A DNA stretch of 64,000 bases, from the NCBI RefSeq assembly GCF_004801285.1, contig NZ_SSNY01000006.1:1-64000 (forward strand). The letters are read 5' to 3'. Position 1 is the first letter of the stretch; each line of letters starts with the position of its first letter. Positions 35,872-43,463 of this stretch are shown piece after piece. The notes beneath the pieces were generated by a model. The model had not been told where the DNA came from and ran no database searches. It saw only the letters and a program-made list of their open reading frames with translations. Made by a program: the position numbers and the translations under genes. Source of the DNA: Ollibium composti (GTDB taxonomy: Bacteria > Pseudomonadota > Alphaproteobacteria > Rhizobiales > Rhizobiaceae).

Positions 35872-36744
35872 ATGAGGCTTGCAGTGATCATCCCGACCCT
35901 CGGCCGCAACGGCCAGGCGGCGCGCCTCGTCGACTATCTGGGCGACCAGACGCGGCTTCCCGACGAGGTCATACTGACGGTGCCCGAGGCAACGCATGTC
36001 GACCTGCCTGCGGACCTTCCCTTTCCCGTCTCCCTCGTTTCCGGGCCAAAGGGGCTTGCCGCGCAGCGGAACACCGCGTTGGCACCCGCGATGAGGCGCT
36101 TCGACATCATCACGTTCTTCGACGACGATTTCGTGCCGTCGGGCCAATACCTGGAACAGGTCGAGACGGCCTTCACGGAAAACGCGGACTGGGCGGTGGT
36201 GATGGGCAGGGTCGTCAGGGACGGCGCGACGAATGCCGGCCTCGGCTGGGAGGAGGCGGAGGCCGCCCTGCGGGAATCCGGCACCGAAAGGTATGACGGC
36301 CCGCCGGTGGTCGACCATGTCGGCGCCTACGGCTGCAACATGTCCTTCCGTTCCCCCCTCATCGGCGACCTGCGCTTCGACGAACGCCTCGTCCTTTACG
36401 GCTGGCAGGAGGACATCGACTTCACCAGCCAGATGCGCTCCAGGGGGCGGGTCGTGTGCGTGACCTCGATCAGGGGCGTCCACCTCGGCATCAAGTCGGG
36501 GCGCGTCAGCGGCAAGCAGTTCGGCTATTCACAGGTCGCGAACGCGATCTACCTGGTCCGCAAGGGCACAGTTCCCGCCTCCTTCGCACTTCCCCTCATG
36601 TTCAGGAATATCGCCGCCAATCTGGCGAAAAGCCTGAAGCCGGAATCGTATGTCGACAGGCGAGGCAGGTTGATGGGCAACCTGCTCGCGATCTACCATG
36701 TCGCGACGGGACGAATCGAACCCGAATACATCCTGAAAATCTGA
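35872..36744 (+). CDS. Glycosyltransferase family 2 protein
   Basis: The 290-residue GT-A protein starts MRLAVIIPTLGRNGQAARLV, has the DxD-like FFDDDFVPSGQYLEQ near residue 85, and the acceptor-side YGWQEDIDFTSQMRSRG with its ED motif near residue 180. It is probably a sugar transferase acting at the cytoplasmic membrane. The CAGGGA motif lies just upstream of the ATG at 35872. It is followed 12 bases later by the ExoF-like gene, so the two are likely co-transcribed. Confidence 0.83.
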   Translation: MRLAVIIPTLGRNGQAARLVDYLGDQTRLPDEVILTVPEATHVDLPADLPFPVSLVSGPKGLAAQRNTALAPAMRRFDIITFFDDDFVPSGQYLEQVETAFTENADWAVVMGRVVRDGATNAGLGWEEAEAALRESGTERYDGPPVVDHVGAYGCNMSFRSPLIGDLRFDERLVLYGWQEDIDFTSQMRSRGRVVCVTSIRGVHLGIKSGRVSGKQFGYSQVANAIYLVRKGTVPASFALPLMFRNIAANLAKSLKPESYVDRRGRLMGNLLAIYHVATGRIEPEYILKI

Positions 36745-36756
36745 GGTGGAAAGACC

Positions 36757-38064
36757 ATGCGGAAGTGGCTTGTGACGATGGCGGCTGCGCTGGCGGCAAC
36801 GACCGCCTGCAGCCTGCCGACGACCGCCGCCGAGTATCTCCTGGGCCCACAGGACAAGGTCAGGCTCAAGGTCTACGAGTGGCGGGCATCGCGCGACGTC
36901 ATTTTCGAGTGGACGGCGCTCAACGATGATTTCACCGTCAGCGCAGACGGGACGCTGTTCGTTCCGTTCGTCGGCCAGATCCGGGCACAGGGAACCGCTC
37001 CCGGCGAGCTCGCCCGGGCGATCGGCGACCGCCTGATGCAGCAGATGGGGCTCAGCCGGCCGCCGGACGTCGCCGTCGAGATCGCCCAGTACCGGCCGTT
37101 CTACATTGTCGGCAACGTCGCGCAGCCGGGCGAATTCCCCTTCAGGCCCGGACTGACGATCCTGCAGGCGATGGGAATTGCCGGCGGCCTGAGGACGCGC
37201 GACGAGGACCTCCCGAGGCTGGAACGTGAAATGATCACCGGCCAGGGTGATATCGACCTGCTGTCGCAGTCCAGCTTCAGCCTGCTCGCCCGCAAGGCGC
37301 GGCTGGAGTCCGAGCAGGCCGGCAGCGACGATATCTCCTTTCCTGCGGAACTGACGCAGAGGGCCTCCAATCGGACGGTCGCGGTGGCGATGGAGCAGGA
37401 GCGCAAGATCTTCACGGTCCGCAGGGACGCGATGACCACGCAGCTCCGCTCACTCAACGAGCTCAAGGATTTCCTTCAAAAGGAACTGGACTCGCTGGAG
37501 CAGCAGCTGACTTTCCACGACAAGCAGATTGAACTCGTCCAGAAGGAACTGGCAGGTGTGTCGACCCTTGTCGGGAAGGGATTGGCGGCTGCGCCGCGGG
37601 AGCTTTCCCTCGAAGGCACGGTCGCCCGGATGCAGGGCGACAGGCTGGCGGCCGAGACGTCGCTGCTGCGGGTCCGCCAGGAGATCAGCAAGACCGACAT
37701 CGAGATCCTCAATCTCAACAACCGCAACGCCAACGAGATCGCGGAGGCATTGCGTGAGACGCAGCAGCAGCTGAACGAGATGGCCAGCAAGACCGACACG
37801 GCCGTGCAACTGCTTCACGAGACCGAAGTGACAGCCCCCGCGCTGCTTGCCATGCAGGAACGCTCCGAAAGGGCCAGGCCGGTCTTCAAGATCGTCAGGG
37901 CGACGGCCACCGGCTCCGAAGAGATCGATGCCGACGAGACGACGCCGGTCGAGCCGGGCGATACGATCAAGATCGAAATTCCCGAGCCGCAATCGGGTAT
38001 GGCCGTCCTGCCGGCGGCCAGCGGCATGCATGCGGAGATGCCGGCGGCTCAGGATACCAACTGA
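36757..38064 (+). CDS. Polysaccharide export protein, ExoF type
   Basis: The 435-residue periplasmic/outer-membrane-linked protein has a signal peptide (residues 1-25), a Poly_export domain (EYLLGPQDKVRLKVYEWRAS to about residue 110), an SLBB-like region (FYIVGNVAQPGEFPFRPGLT) and a long coiled coil (about 195-365). This is the ExoF layout seen in rhizobial exopolysaccharide export. A Cys at residue 18 lies in TTACSLP, which could act as a lipobox, though weakly. It would work with the ExoP-like protein to carry the chain outward. GAGGTGGAAAG precedes the ATG. Confidence 0.85.
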   Translation: MRKWLVTMAAALAATTACSLPTTAAEYLLGPQDKVRLKVYEWRASRDVIFEWTALNDDFTVSADGTLFVPFVGQIRAQGTAPGELARAIGDRLMQQMGLSRPPDVAVEIAQYRPFYIVGNVAQPGEFPFRPGLTILQAMGIAGGLRTRDEDLPRLEREMITGQGDIDLLSQSSFSLLARKARLESEQAGSDDISFPAELTQRASNRTVAVAMEQERKIFTVRRDAMTTQLRSLNELKDFLQKELDSLEQQLTFHDKQIELVQKELAGVSTLVGKGLAAAPRELSLEGTVARMQGDRLAAETSLLRVRQEISKTDIEILNLNNRNANEIAEALRETQQQLNEMASKTDTAVQLLHETEVTAPALLAMQERSERARPVFKIVRATATGSEEIDADETTPVEPGDTIKIEIPEPQSGMAVLPAASGMHAEMPAAQDTN

Positions 38065-38313
38065 TCGAGCACGTCCGAGAGCGGCAGCGGTGACGAACTG
38101 CTATCGCCCGTGCCACTGGAAAAGCACTGGCCCGCGCCCAATGCACAGGGGATCGTTCGGGCTTGGCCCTTGCCTTGAATTTTAGGGCCGCATATCAGTG
38201 CGATCCAATCGCTTGCGCATCCGCTCAACGGCGATTCGCCCGGCCCCAGAAACCGTCGGCCGCGTCCCGCCGAATTGCAGCGATCCTTGTCGTGTCACAA
38301 ACTGGAGGTATCC

Positions 38314-38544
38314 GTGCTCCTGAGTGTGATCGCCGTAGCGGCGGCGGGCGTTCTTGTGGGATTGCGGTTCAAGGCGCCCGCCCTGATCGCCACGACGGCG
38401 GTGCTCCTGGCTGGAAGCCTTGTTTGGAACGGCCTCGGCTTTCCGGGCCACGTGACGATTTCAAGATTCCTGATACTGGTTTTCGCCCTGGCCTGCGCCT
38501 ATGTCGTCGGCCTGCTTTTGTCGACACGCGGGCGGCGACCCTAG
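38314..38544 (+). CDS. Small integral membrane protein (76 aa)
   Basis: The 76-residue product consists of about three hydrophobic helices (VLLSVIAVAAAGVLVGLRF, then APALIATTAVLLAGSLVWNG, then FLILVFALACAYVVGLLLS). The start is a GTG at 38314, supported by GGAGG at 38304-38308. The frame extends to 38275 without a better start. It lies between the ExoF-like gene and a palindromic repeat. Small membrane proteins like this are common in exo regions. No known family is recognised and the function is unknown. Confidence 0.6.
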   Translation: MLLSVIAVAAAGVLVGLRFKAPALIATTAVLLAGSLVWNGLGFPGHVTISRFLILVFALACAYVVGLLLSTRGRRP

Positions 38545-38646
38545 ATCGTTTCACCGTTTCACGGAAACGGCGCAACGATCTATCTCTTTGTTTTAGCCGC
38601 ATTTGTGCGACGCCAGACGATTCCGTCTGGCTGCAAAATGCTCTAA
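38544..38646. repeat. Rhizobiales-type intergenic palindromic repeat
   Basis: A 37-bp near-perfect inverted repeat (38544-38580; arms beginning GATCGTTTCACCGTTTC, two mismatches, 3-base loop) is followed by a perfect small hairpin, GCCAGACG-ATTC-CGTCTGGC (38612-38631). The ordered combination resembles dispersed intergenic elements I know from Mesorhizobium-like genomes. It separates the convergent small membrane gene and the exoY-type gene and may serve as a terminator. Confidence 0.7.
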
Positions 38647-38679
38647 GGGTGAAAATCGAACCCGGACAGCGAGGGAACG

Positions 38680-39477
38680 TCAGGACGTCCTATCGAAGCG
38701 CATCACGGCGAAGATGGTCCTGAACAGGATCGAGACGTCCAGCCAGATCGACCAGTTCCGGACGTATTGGCTGTCCAGTGCGACGCGGCTGGCATAATCG
38801 ACGCTGCTTCGCCCGCTCACCTGCCAAAGGCCGGTCAATCCCGGCCTGCCTTGCAGGTATTCGCTGAGATGATCGCCGTATTGCGGCAGCTCGTCCTTCA
38901 CGATCGGCCTAGGGCCGACGCAGCTCATATCGCCGCGAATGACGTTGAAGAGCTGGGGGAGTTCGTCGAGGCTGGACTTGCGCAGCATCCGCCCGAGCCG
39001 CGTGACGCGGGGATCGTTCCTGATCTTGTGGGTGTTTTCCCACTCCAGGCGGATTTCCGCGTCGGTTTCGATACAGGTCTTCAGCACCTCGTCCGCATTG
39101 CAGACCATCGACCGGAATTTGTAGCACCGAAACGGCTTTCCGCCGCGCCCCACGCGGGTATGGGAAAACACGGTCGGGCCACCCATCGTGAACCGGATCA
39201 GAAGGGCGACGAGGATCATCACGGGAGCCGCCAGCGCCAGCGCGGTGGTGGCGATGACAAGATCCATGAAGCGCTTCGAGAGGCCGCCGACAACCGGATT
39301 GACCATGCCTGGCCCGGGCGCGGGCGTCAGATCGTCCAGCATGACGCCGGCATTGCTGAAATCGGACGAGGATATGGCGTTCACTGCCGCCGTCCGATTT
39401 TCTGCATCGTCGAGAGAAAAGGAGTGCACCCAGATCGGGGCATGTGGATGCAGATGTTTTTCGAAGGCGTTTGTCAT
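38680..39477 (-). CDS. Undecaprenyl-phosphate sugar-1-phosphate transferase (ExoY type)
   Basis: The 265-residue protein is a bacterial sugar transferase that starts the repeat unit by loading a hexose-1-phosphate onto undecaprenyl phosphate. It has one membrane helix (LVIATTALALAAPVMILVAL), then the signatures KPFRCYKFRSM, LRKSSLDELPQLFNVIRGDM, SCVGPRP and RPGLTGLWQVSGRS. The short form with a single membrane segment is that of ExoY, not of the longer WbaP. An N-terminal tail of about 70 residues precedes the helix. The ATG at 39477 is used; the upstream frame to 39546 is not family-like. Confidence 0.9.
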   Translation of the reverse strand: MTNAFEKHLHPHAPIWVHSFSLDDAENRTAAVNAISSSDFSNAGVMLDDLTPAPGPGMVNPVVGGLSKRFMDLVIATTALALAAPVMILVALLIRFTMGGPTVFSHTRVGRGGKPFRCYKFRSMVCNADEVLKTCIETDAEIRLEWENTHKIRNDPRVTRLGRMLRKSSLDELPQLFNVIRGDMSCVGPRPIVKDELPQYGDHLSEYLQGRPGLTGLWQVSGRSSVDYASRVALDSQYVRNWSIWLDVSILFRTIFAVMRFDRTS

Positions 39478-39645
39478 GGGACGAGGCCCGTTCGAATTCG
39501 GTCTCCCCACTTTTCCAAGGCCACGGCATTGGAGCAAGAACAGCAAAGGAGGTAGCGGAAATCTCCAACTCTATCCTCCCTAATCCCAAGGAATGATCCC
39601 CTTGGCGATTTTGGGGGTTCCGGCAGGAAGGCCGGAGCGATGTGT

Positions 39646-41475
39646 TCAGGTCCGGCGCTGCAGGAACGTCGCCGCACGGGCTCTCGTCAGCAGCACGCCG
39701 AGGATGGGGCTCCGGCTGGTTTGCAGCGTTCTCGTCAGGTCCCGCAAGGTGTCCAGGTGCGTCTCGCCGCATTCGGCGACCATGACGACGCCGTCCAGGA
39801 TCGATCCGATTTTCAGCAGGTCGGCACCGGAGGCGAGCGTCGGCATGTCGAGGATGACGATATCGTAGGCGCAGGAGGGAAGGTCGCAGGCCGTCAGCTC
39901 CGACAGGAAGGCCTCCATGTTTTTCGGCATCAACAGTTTTCTTGCGTCGATCACCGGCCCTGGAAGCAGGTCGAACGACCGACCCGGACAACTCGTGATA
40001 TTCAGCCAGGCGGGATCCTGACACGGTCCACCATGGGTGCCTGAGGGGCCAAGAAGCCTGGCCGTGATCGTGTGCTGAACGTCGGCATCGATCACCAGCG
40101 TCTTCAGGCCGGACATCGAATAGAGAGCGGCGAGATTGCCGACGACCGAACTTTTCGAGCCGCCATCGGACGCTGCGGTCATGCCGAGGAACCTGATGGG
40201 GTGGTCCGTCTCCGCGAGACTGATTTCGGTGCGCGCTTTCCGAAGGCTGCCGGTGTATGGAGCATGGGGTTTCCTGAGCACTTCGTCGATGCGGCCGGTC
40301 TCTCGCCGCCTGCCAATGCGCGGCAACTCGCCGACACATTCGACCCCCAAGTTTTCACGGATCTGCCGCGCCGACCCGACTGTCCGATCGAACATATGCC
40401 TAACGAAGGACAGGCCGATCCCGAAAGCCAGTCCGGCGACCGCCGCGAAGGCCAATACCAGCTTCGGCTTCGGCGCACTCGGGGAGAGCGGCGCCGTCGC
40501 CTCGGTGATCACACGCGCGTCGGCAACCGGATACGATTGCTGGCTCACCGAATTGGTGTAGGCCTGCAGGAAGCTCTCATACATCTTCTGGTAGGTTTCG
40601 GCCGTCGTCTCCAGCTCTTCCAGGGTCGGAACGCCGCTCCCCCCGCCCTTGGCCCCAGCCTCGTCGCCGACGCTGTAGTCGTGCCGCGACCGGAACTCCT
40701 GCGCCTTCGCCATGGCCTTGTTCATCTGGTCGCGTAGCTGCTCGAGACGAGTCTCAAGCCACGCGCCGCCCTGCTTGGCGGCGTCCGCCTTGGTTTCAAG
40801 CTGCTCACGCACGAAGGCATCGGCCGTGGCGTTGGCAATCCGTGCCGCGGCCTCTGCATTGAGCGAGGTGAAGGAGATGTCGATGGCGTAGGAAACGCCC
40901 ACCCGGCGGACGTCGAGGCCACCACGAAAGGTCAGCATCGCGAGCCGGCTCTTCTCGTATTCGCTGGGATTTGCCGGCGCGGCTTGCAGGACGAAGCCAA
41001 GATGCCGCCGAAGCCAGGCGAACCACATCTTGTCCCGCAGTCCCAAAGCCTCGACGAAGGTCGCCCCGAACCTCCTGACCCTCTGCAGCAAGGGCAGTTT
41101 CTGCGGGCGATTGAAATCGGGATCGTCAAGGAGCTTGAGCTGGTCGATGACCATCGTGGCGATCTTTTCAGATTGCATCACTGCGATCTGGCTCTCCATC
41201 TGGGCAGTGTCCAACGACAGGTTCACCTCGCCTGCGTCCTGGAGGTGCTGCGACACTCTGGGTTCTATCAGGATCTGCGTGCTGGCGGTGTAGGTCGAAT
41301 CGGTCGTCGATACGTAAAACAGCGCTATCAGCAGGGCTGCCGCCAGCGAGACGGCAATCGTTCCGACATAGCGCCCGAGAAACCCTATTATGTCGGAAAG
41401 ACCGATGAACTCCTGGTCGGCGGCAGGCAGCTGCTCGATCGCGGAGGGCCATCTGTGCGGAAACGCGCGGTCCAT
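39646..41475 (-). CDS. Polysaccharide chain-length/co-polymerase protein, ExoP/Wzc type with atypical kinase site
   Basis: The 609-residue inner-membrane protein has a Wzz domain (membrane helix near residues 33-53, second near 335-355), a periplasmic coiled coil, and a cytoplasmic BY-kinase-like domain. Walker A is degenerate: ASDGGSKSSVVGNLA instead of the usual GEGKT/S form. Walker A-prime LVIDADVQ and Walker B-like YDIVILDMP are present. No C-terminal tyrosine cluster is seen. It would set chain length and work with the polymerase and ExoF. Reduced or absent kinase activity is inferred. Downstream on the minus strand lies exoY, so the two may share a transcript. Confidence 0.85.
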   Translation of the reverse strand: MDRAFPHRWPSAIEQLPAADQEFIGLSDIIGFLGRYVGTIAVSLAAALLIALFYVSTTDSTYTASTQILIEPRVSQHLQDAGEVNLSLDTAQMESQIAVMQSEKIATMVIDQLKLLDDPDFNRPQKLPLLQRVRRFGATFVEALGLRDKMWFAWLRRHLGFVLQAAPANPSEYEKSRLAMLTFRGGLDVRRVGVSYAIDISFTSLNAEAAARIANATADAFVREQLETKADAAKQGGAWLETRLEQLRDQMNKAMAKAQEFRSRHDYSVGDEAGAKGGGSGVPTLEELETTAETYQKMYESFLQAYTNSVSQQSYPVADARVITEATAPLSPSAPKPKLVLAFAAVAGLAFGIGLSFVRHMFDRTVGSARQIRENLGVECVGELPRIGRRRETGRIDEVLRKPHAPYTGSLRKARTEISLAETDHPIRFLGMTAASDGGSKSSVVGNLAALYSMSGLKTLVIDADVQHTITARLLGPSGTHGGPCQDPAWLNITSCPGRSFDLLPGPVIDARKLLMPKNMEAFLSELTACDLPSCAYDIVILDMPTLASGADLLKIGSILDGVVMVAECGETHLDTLRDLTRTLQTSRSPILGVLLTRARAATFLQRRT

Positions 41476-41931
41476 TCTTCCTCCTGCGGGCGTATCCCAC
41501 GATTGCGGGCGCGCAGGCAGGATGCCGTTGACCGAAACCCTATCCCGGACCGCCCGGGGGAGGAGACTACGCCCGGCCTCAGGGAGGTAAACGCAGCCAA
41601 TCGGCGTAGGGGTCTACACCTTAGGGGACGGGAAAAGCGGGACAGTCCCGCCTTCGCTCCGTCCGGACAGCCACCCGAGGCGTCGTGCGTCGACAGTCTC
41701 GCGAAATACAGTATTCGGCATAGTGCAGGCCACCTTCGACCGGAGCGGGGGCAGACCGGCCTTCCAGGATAGAATCCTCCGACGCTCCGGCGAGATGGCC
41801 ATTCGGCGGGCGGCCGACATGCCTCTATCGGATGAGGGAGCACGCGCCGCGGAGCGGAGTTATCCGAATTCATGAAGAGGCCCGTGTCCGGTCGCGTGCT
41901 AGGACTGGTTCGACAACGGGGAGCAGACGCC
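41476..41931. promoter_or_regulatory. Divergent promoter region between the ExoP-type gene and phosphomannomutase gene
   Basis: This 456-base gap separates two divergently transcribed exopolysaccharide genes and must hold both promoters. It contains a perfect 15-bp palindrome, GCGGGAC-A-GTCCCGC, at 41637-41651, which could be an operator. No convincing gene lies inside. Confidence 0.5.
41637..41651. promoter_or_regulatory. Perfect palindrome, candidate operator
   Basis: GCGGGAC-A-GTCCCGC is perfectly symmetrical and lies near the middle of the divergent exoP/phosphomannomutase gap. It may bind a regulator or form a short hairpin. No second copy was noticed in the window. Confidence 0.4.
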
Positions 41932-43452
41932 GTGAGCCTGAACATCGTCGGCCAGGCCAGGCCGAACACATTGGCCTTCGAGACCAGCGCCCTCGTCAAG
42001 GCCACCGGCTTTCGCGAGTATGATGCGCGCTGGTGGTTCGGACACCCGGGGTCCGAGAAGGAGCCCGAGTTGAACCTGATGGGCGCCCAGGCGCTCGGGA
42101 TGGGGCTCGGCACCTTCATCCGCCGAAAGGGCCTGCCCCCGGAAATCGTCACCGGCCACGATTTCCGCAGCTATTCCATGGGCATCAAGATGGCGCTTGT
42201 TTCGGGGCTGATGGCAGCCGGCGCGCGTGTCAAGGATATCGGCCTGGCGCTCTCCCCCATGGCCTATTTCGCCCAGTTCGCGCTCGACGCGCCGTCGGTG
42301 GCAATGGTCACGGCCTCACACAACGAAAACGGCTGGACCGGCGTGAAGATGGGGACGCAAAGGCCGCTGACCTTCGGCCCGGAGGAGATGACGGCCCTGA
42401 AGACGCTCGTGCTTGCCGGCGATTTCGACCTGGTGGGCGGCGGAAGCTACGAATTCGTGCCGGGATTCCGCGACAGGTATATCGAGGATCTGACTGACGG
42501 AAAGAAGGTCGGCAGGACGCTGAGGGTGGTGGCCGCCTGCGGCAACGGCACCGCCGGCGCGTTCGCCCCCGAAGTGCTCGAGCGCATCGGCTGCGAGGTG
42601 ATCCCGCTGGACACCGAGCTCGACCATACCTTCCCGCGCTACAACCCCAATCCCGAGGACATGCACATGCTGCATGCGATCCGGGAGAAGGTGCTGGAAA
42701 CGGGCGCCGACATCGGGCTCGGCTTCGATGGCGACGGCGACCGTTGTGGCGTTGTCGACAACGAAGGCAACGAGATATTCGCCGACAAGATCGGCGTCAT
42801 GCTGGCGCGCGACATCTCCGCCCTGCACCCGAAATCCGTCTTCGTCGCCGACGTGAAGTCGACCGGCCTTTTCATGACCGACCCCGTGCTGATGAAGAAC
42901 GGTGCGGTCACGGATTACTGGAAGACAGGGCACTCCTACATCAAGCGGCGCGTCGCCGAACTCGATGCCATCGCCGGCTTCGAGAAATCCGGGCACTTCT
43001 TCTTCAACGCGCCGATCGGGCGCGGCTACGACGACGCGCTCATAACCGCCATCGCCATATGCGAGATGCTGGACCGCAGCCCGAAAAAGACGATGGCGGA
43101 TCTCTATCGCGACCTGCCGCCGACCTTCGGTACACCGACGATGTCGCCGCACTGCCCCGACGAAGAGAAATACGGCGTGGTCGACAAGGTCGTCGGCGCC
43201 TTCACGAAGATGAAGGGAGACGGGACCGCCTTCGCCGGCCAGCCGCTGGCCGACCTGGTCACCGTAAACGGCGTGCGCGTCACGACGCCGGACGGCACCT
43301 GGGGCCTCGTCCGCGCTTCGTCGAACAAGCCCGAAATCGTCGTCGTGGTGGAGAGCCCGGTTTCGCCGGAACGGCGCCGGGAGGTGTTCGAGGCGCTGGA
43401 CGCGGTGCTGCGCCGCAATCCGGAAGTCGGAGCCTACAACCAGACATTCTGA
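41932..43452 (+). CDS. Phosphomannomutase/phosphoglucomutase
   Basis: The 506-residue enzyme would interconvert mannose-6-phosphate and mannose-1-phosphate. The phosphoserine is Ser129 in TASHNENGW. The metal loop is GFDGDGDRCG, and the sugar-binding loop GFEKSGHFFF and C-terminal phosphate-binding RASSNKPEIVVVVES are present. The start is a GTG at 41932 with GGGGAG 8 bases upstream. It is followed 11 bases later by the guanylyltransferase fusion, so the pair supplies GDP-mannose for the exopolysaccharide. Dual glucose activity is common in this family. Confidence 0.9.
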   Translation: MSLNIVGQARPNTLAFETSALVKATGFREYDARWWFGHPGSEKEPELNLMGAQALGMGLGTFIRRKGLPPEIVTGHDFRSYSMGIKMALVSGLMAAGARVKDIGLALSPMAYFAQFALDAPSVAMVTASHNENGWTGVKMGTQRPLTFGPEEMTALKTLVLAGDFDLVGGGSYEFVPGFRDRYIEDLTDGKKVGRTLRVVAACGNGTAGAFAPEVLERIGCEVIPLDTELDHTFPRYNPNPEDMHMLHAIREKVLETGADIGLGFDGDGDRCGVVDNEGNEIFADKIGVMLARDISALHPKSVFVADVKSTGLFMTDPVLMKNGAVTDYWKTGHSYIKRRVAELDAIAGFEKSGHFFFNAPIGRGYDDALITAIAICEMLDRSPKKTMADLYRDLPPTFGTPTMSPHCPDEEKYGVVDKVVGAFTKMKGDGTAFAGQPLADLVTVNGVRVTTPDGTWGLVRASSNKPEIVVVVESPVSPERRREVFEALDAVLRRNPEVGAYNQTF

Positions 43453-43463
43453 GAGGGTGAACC

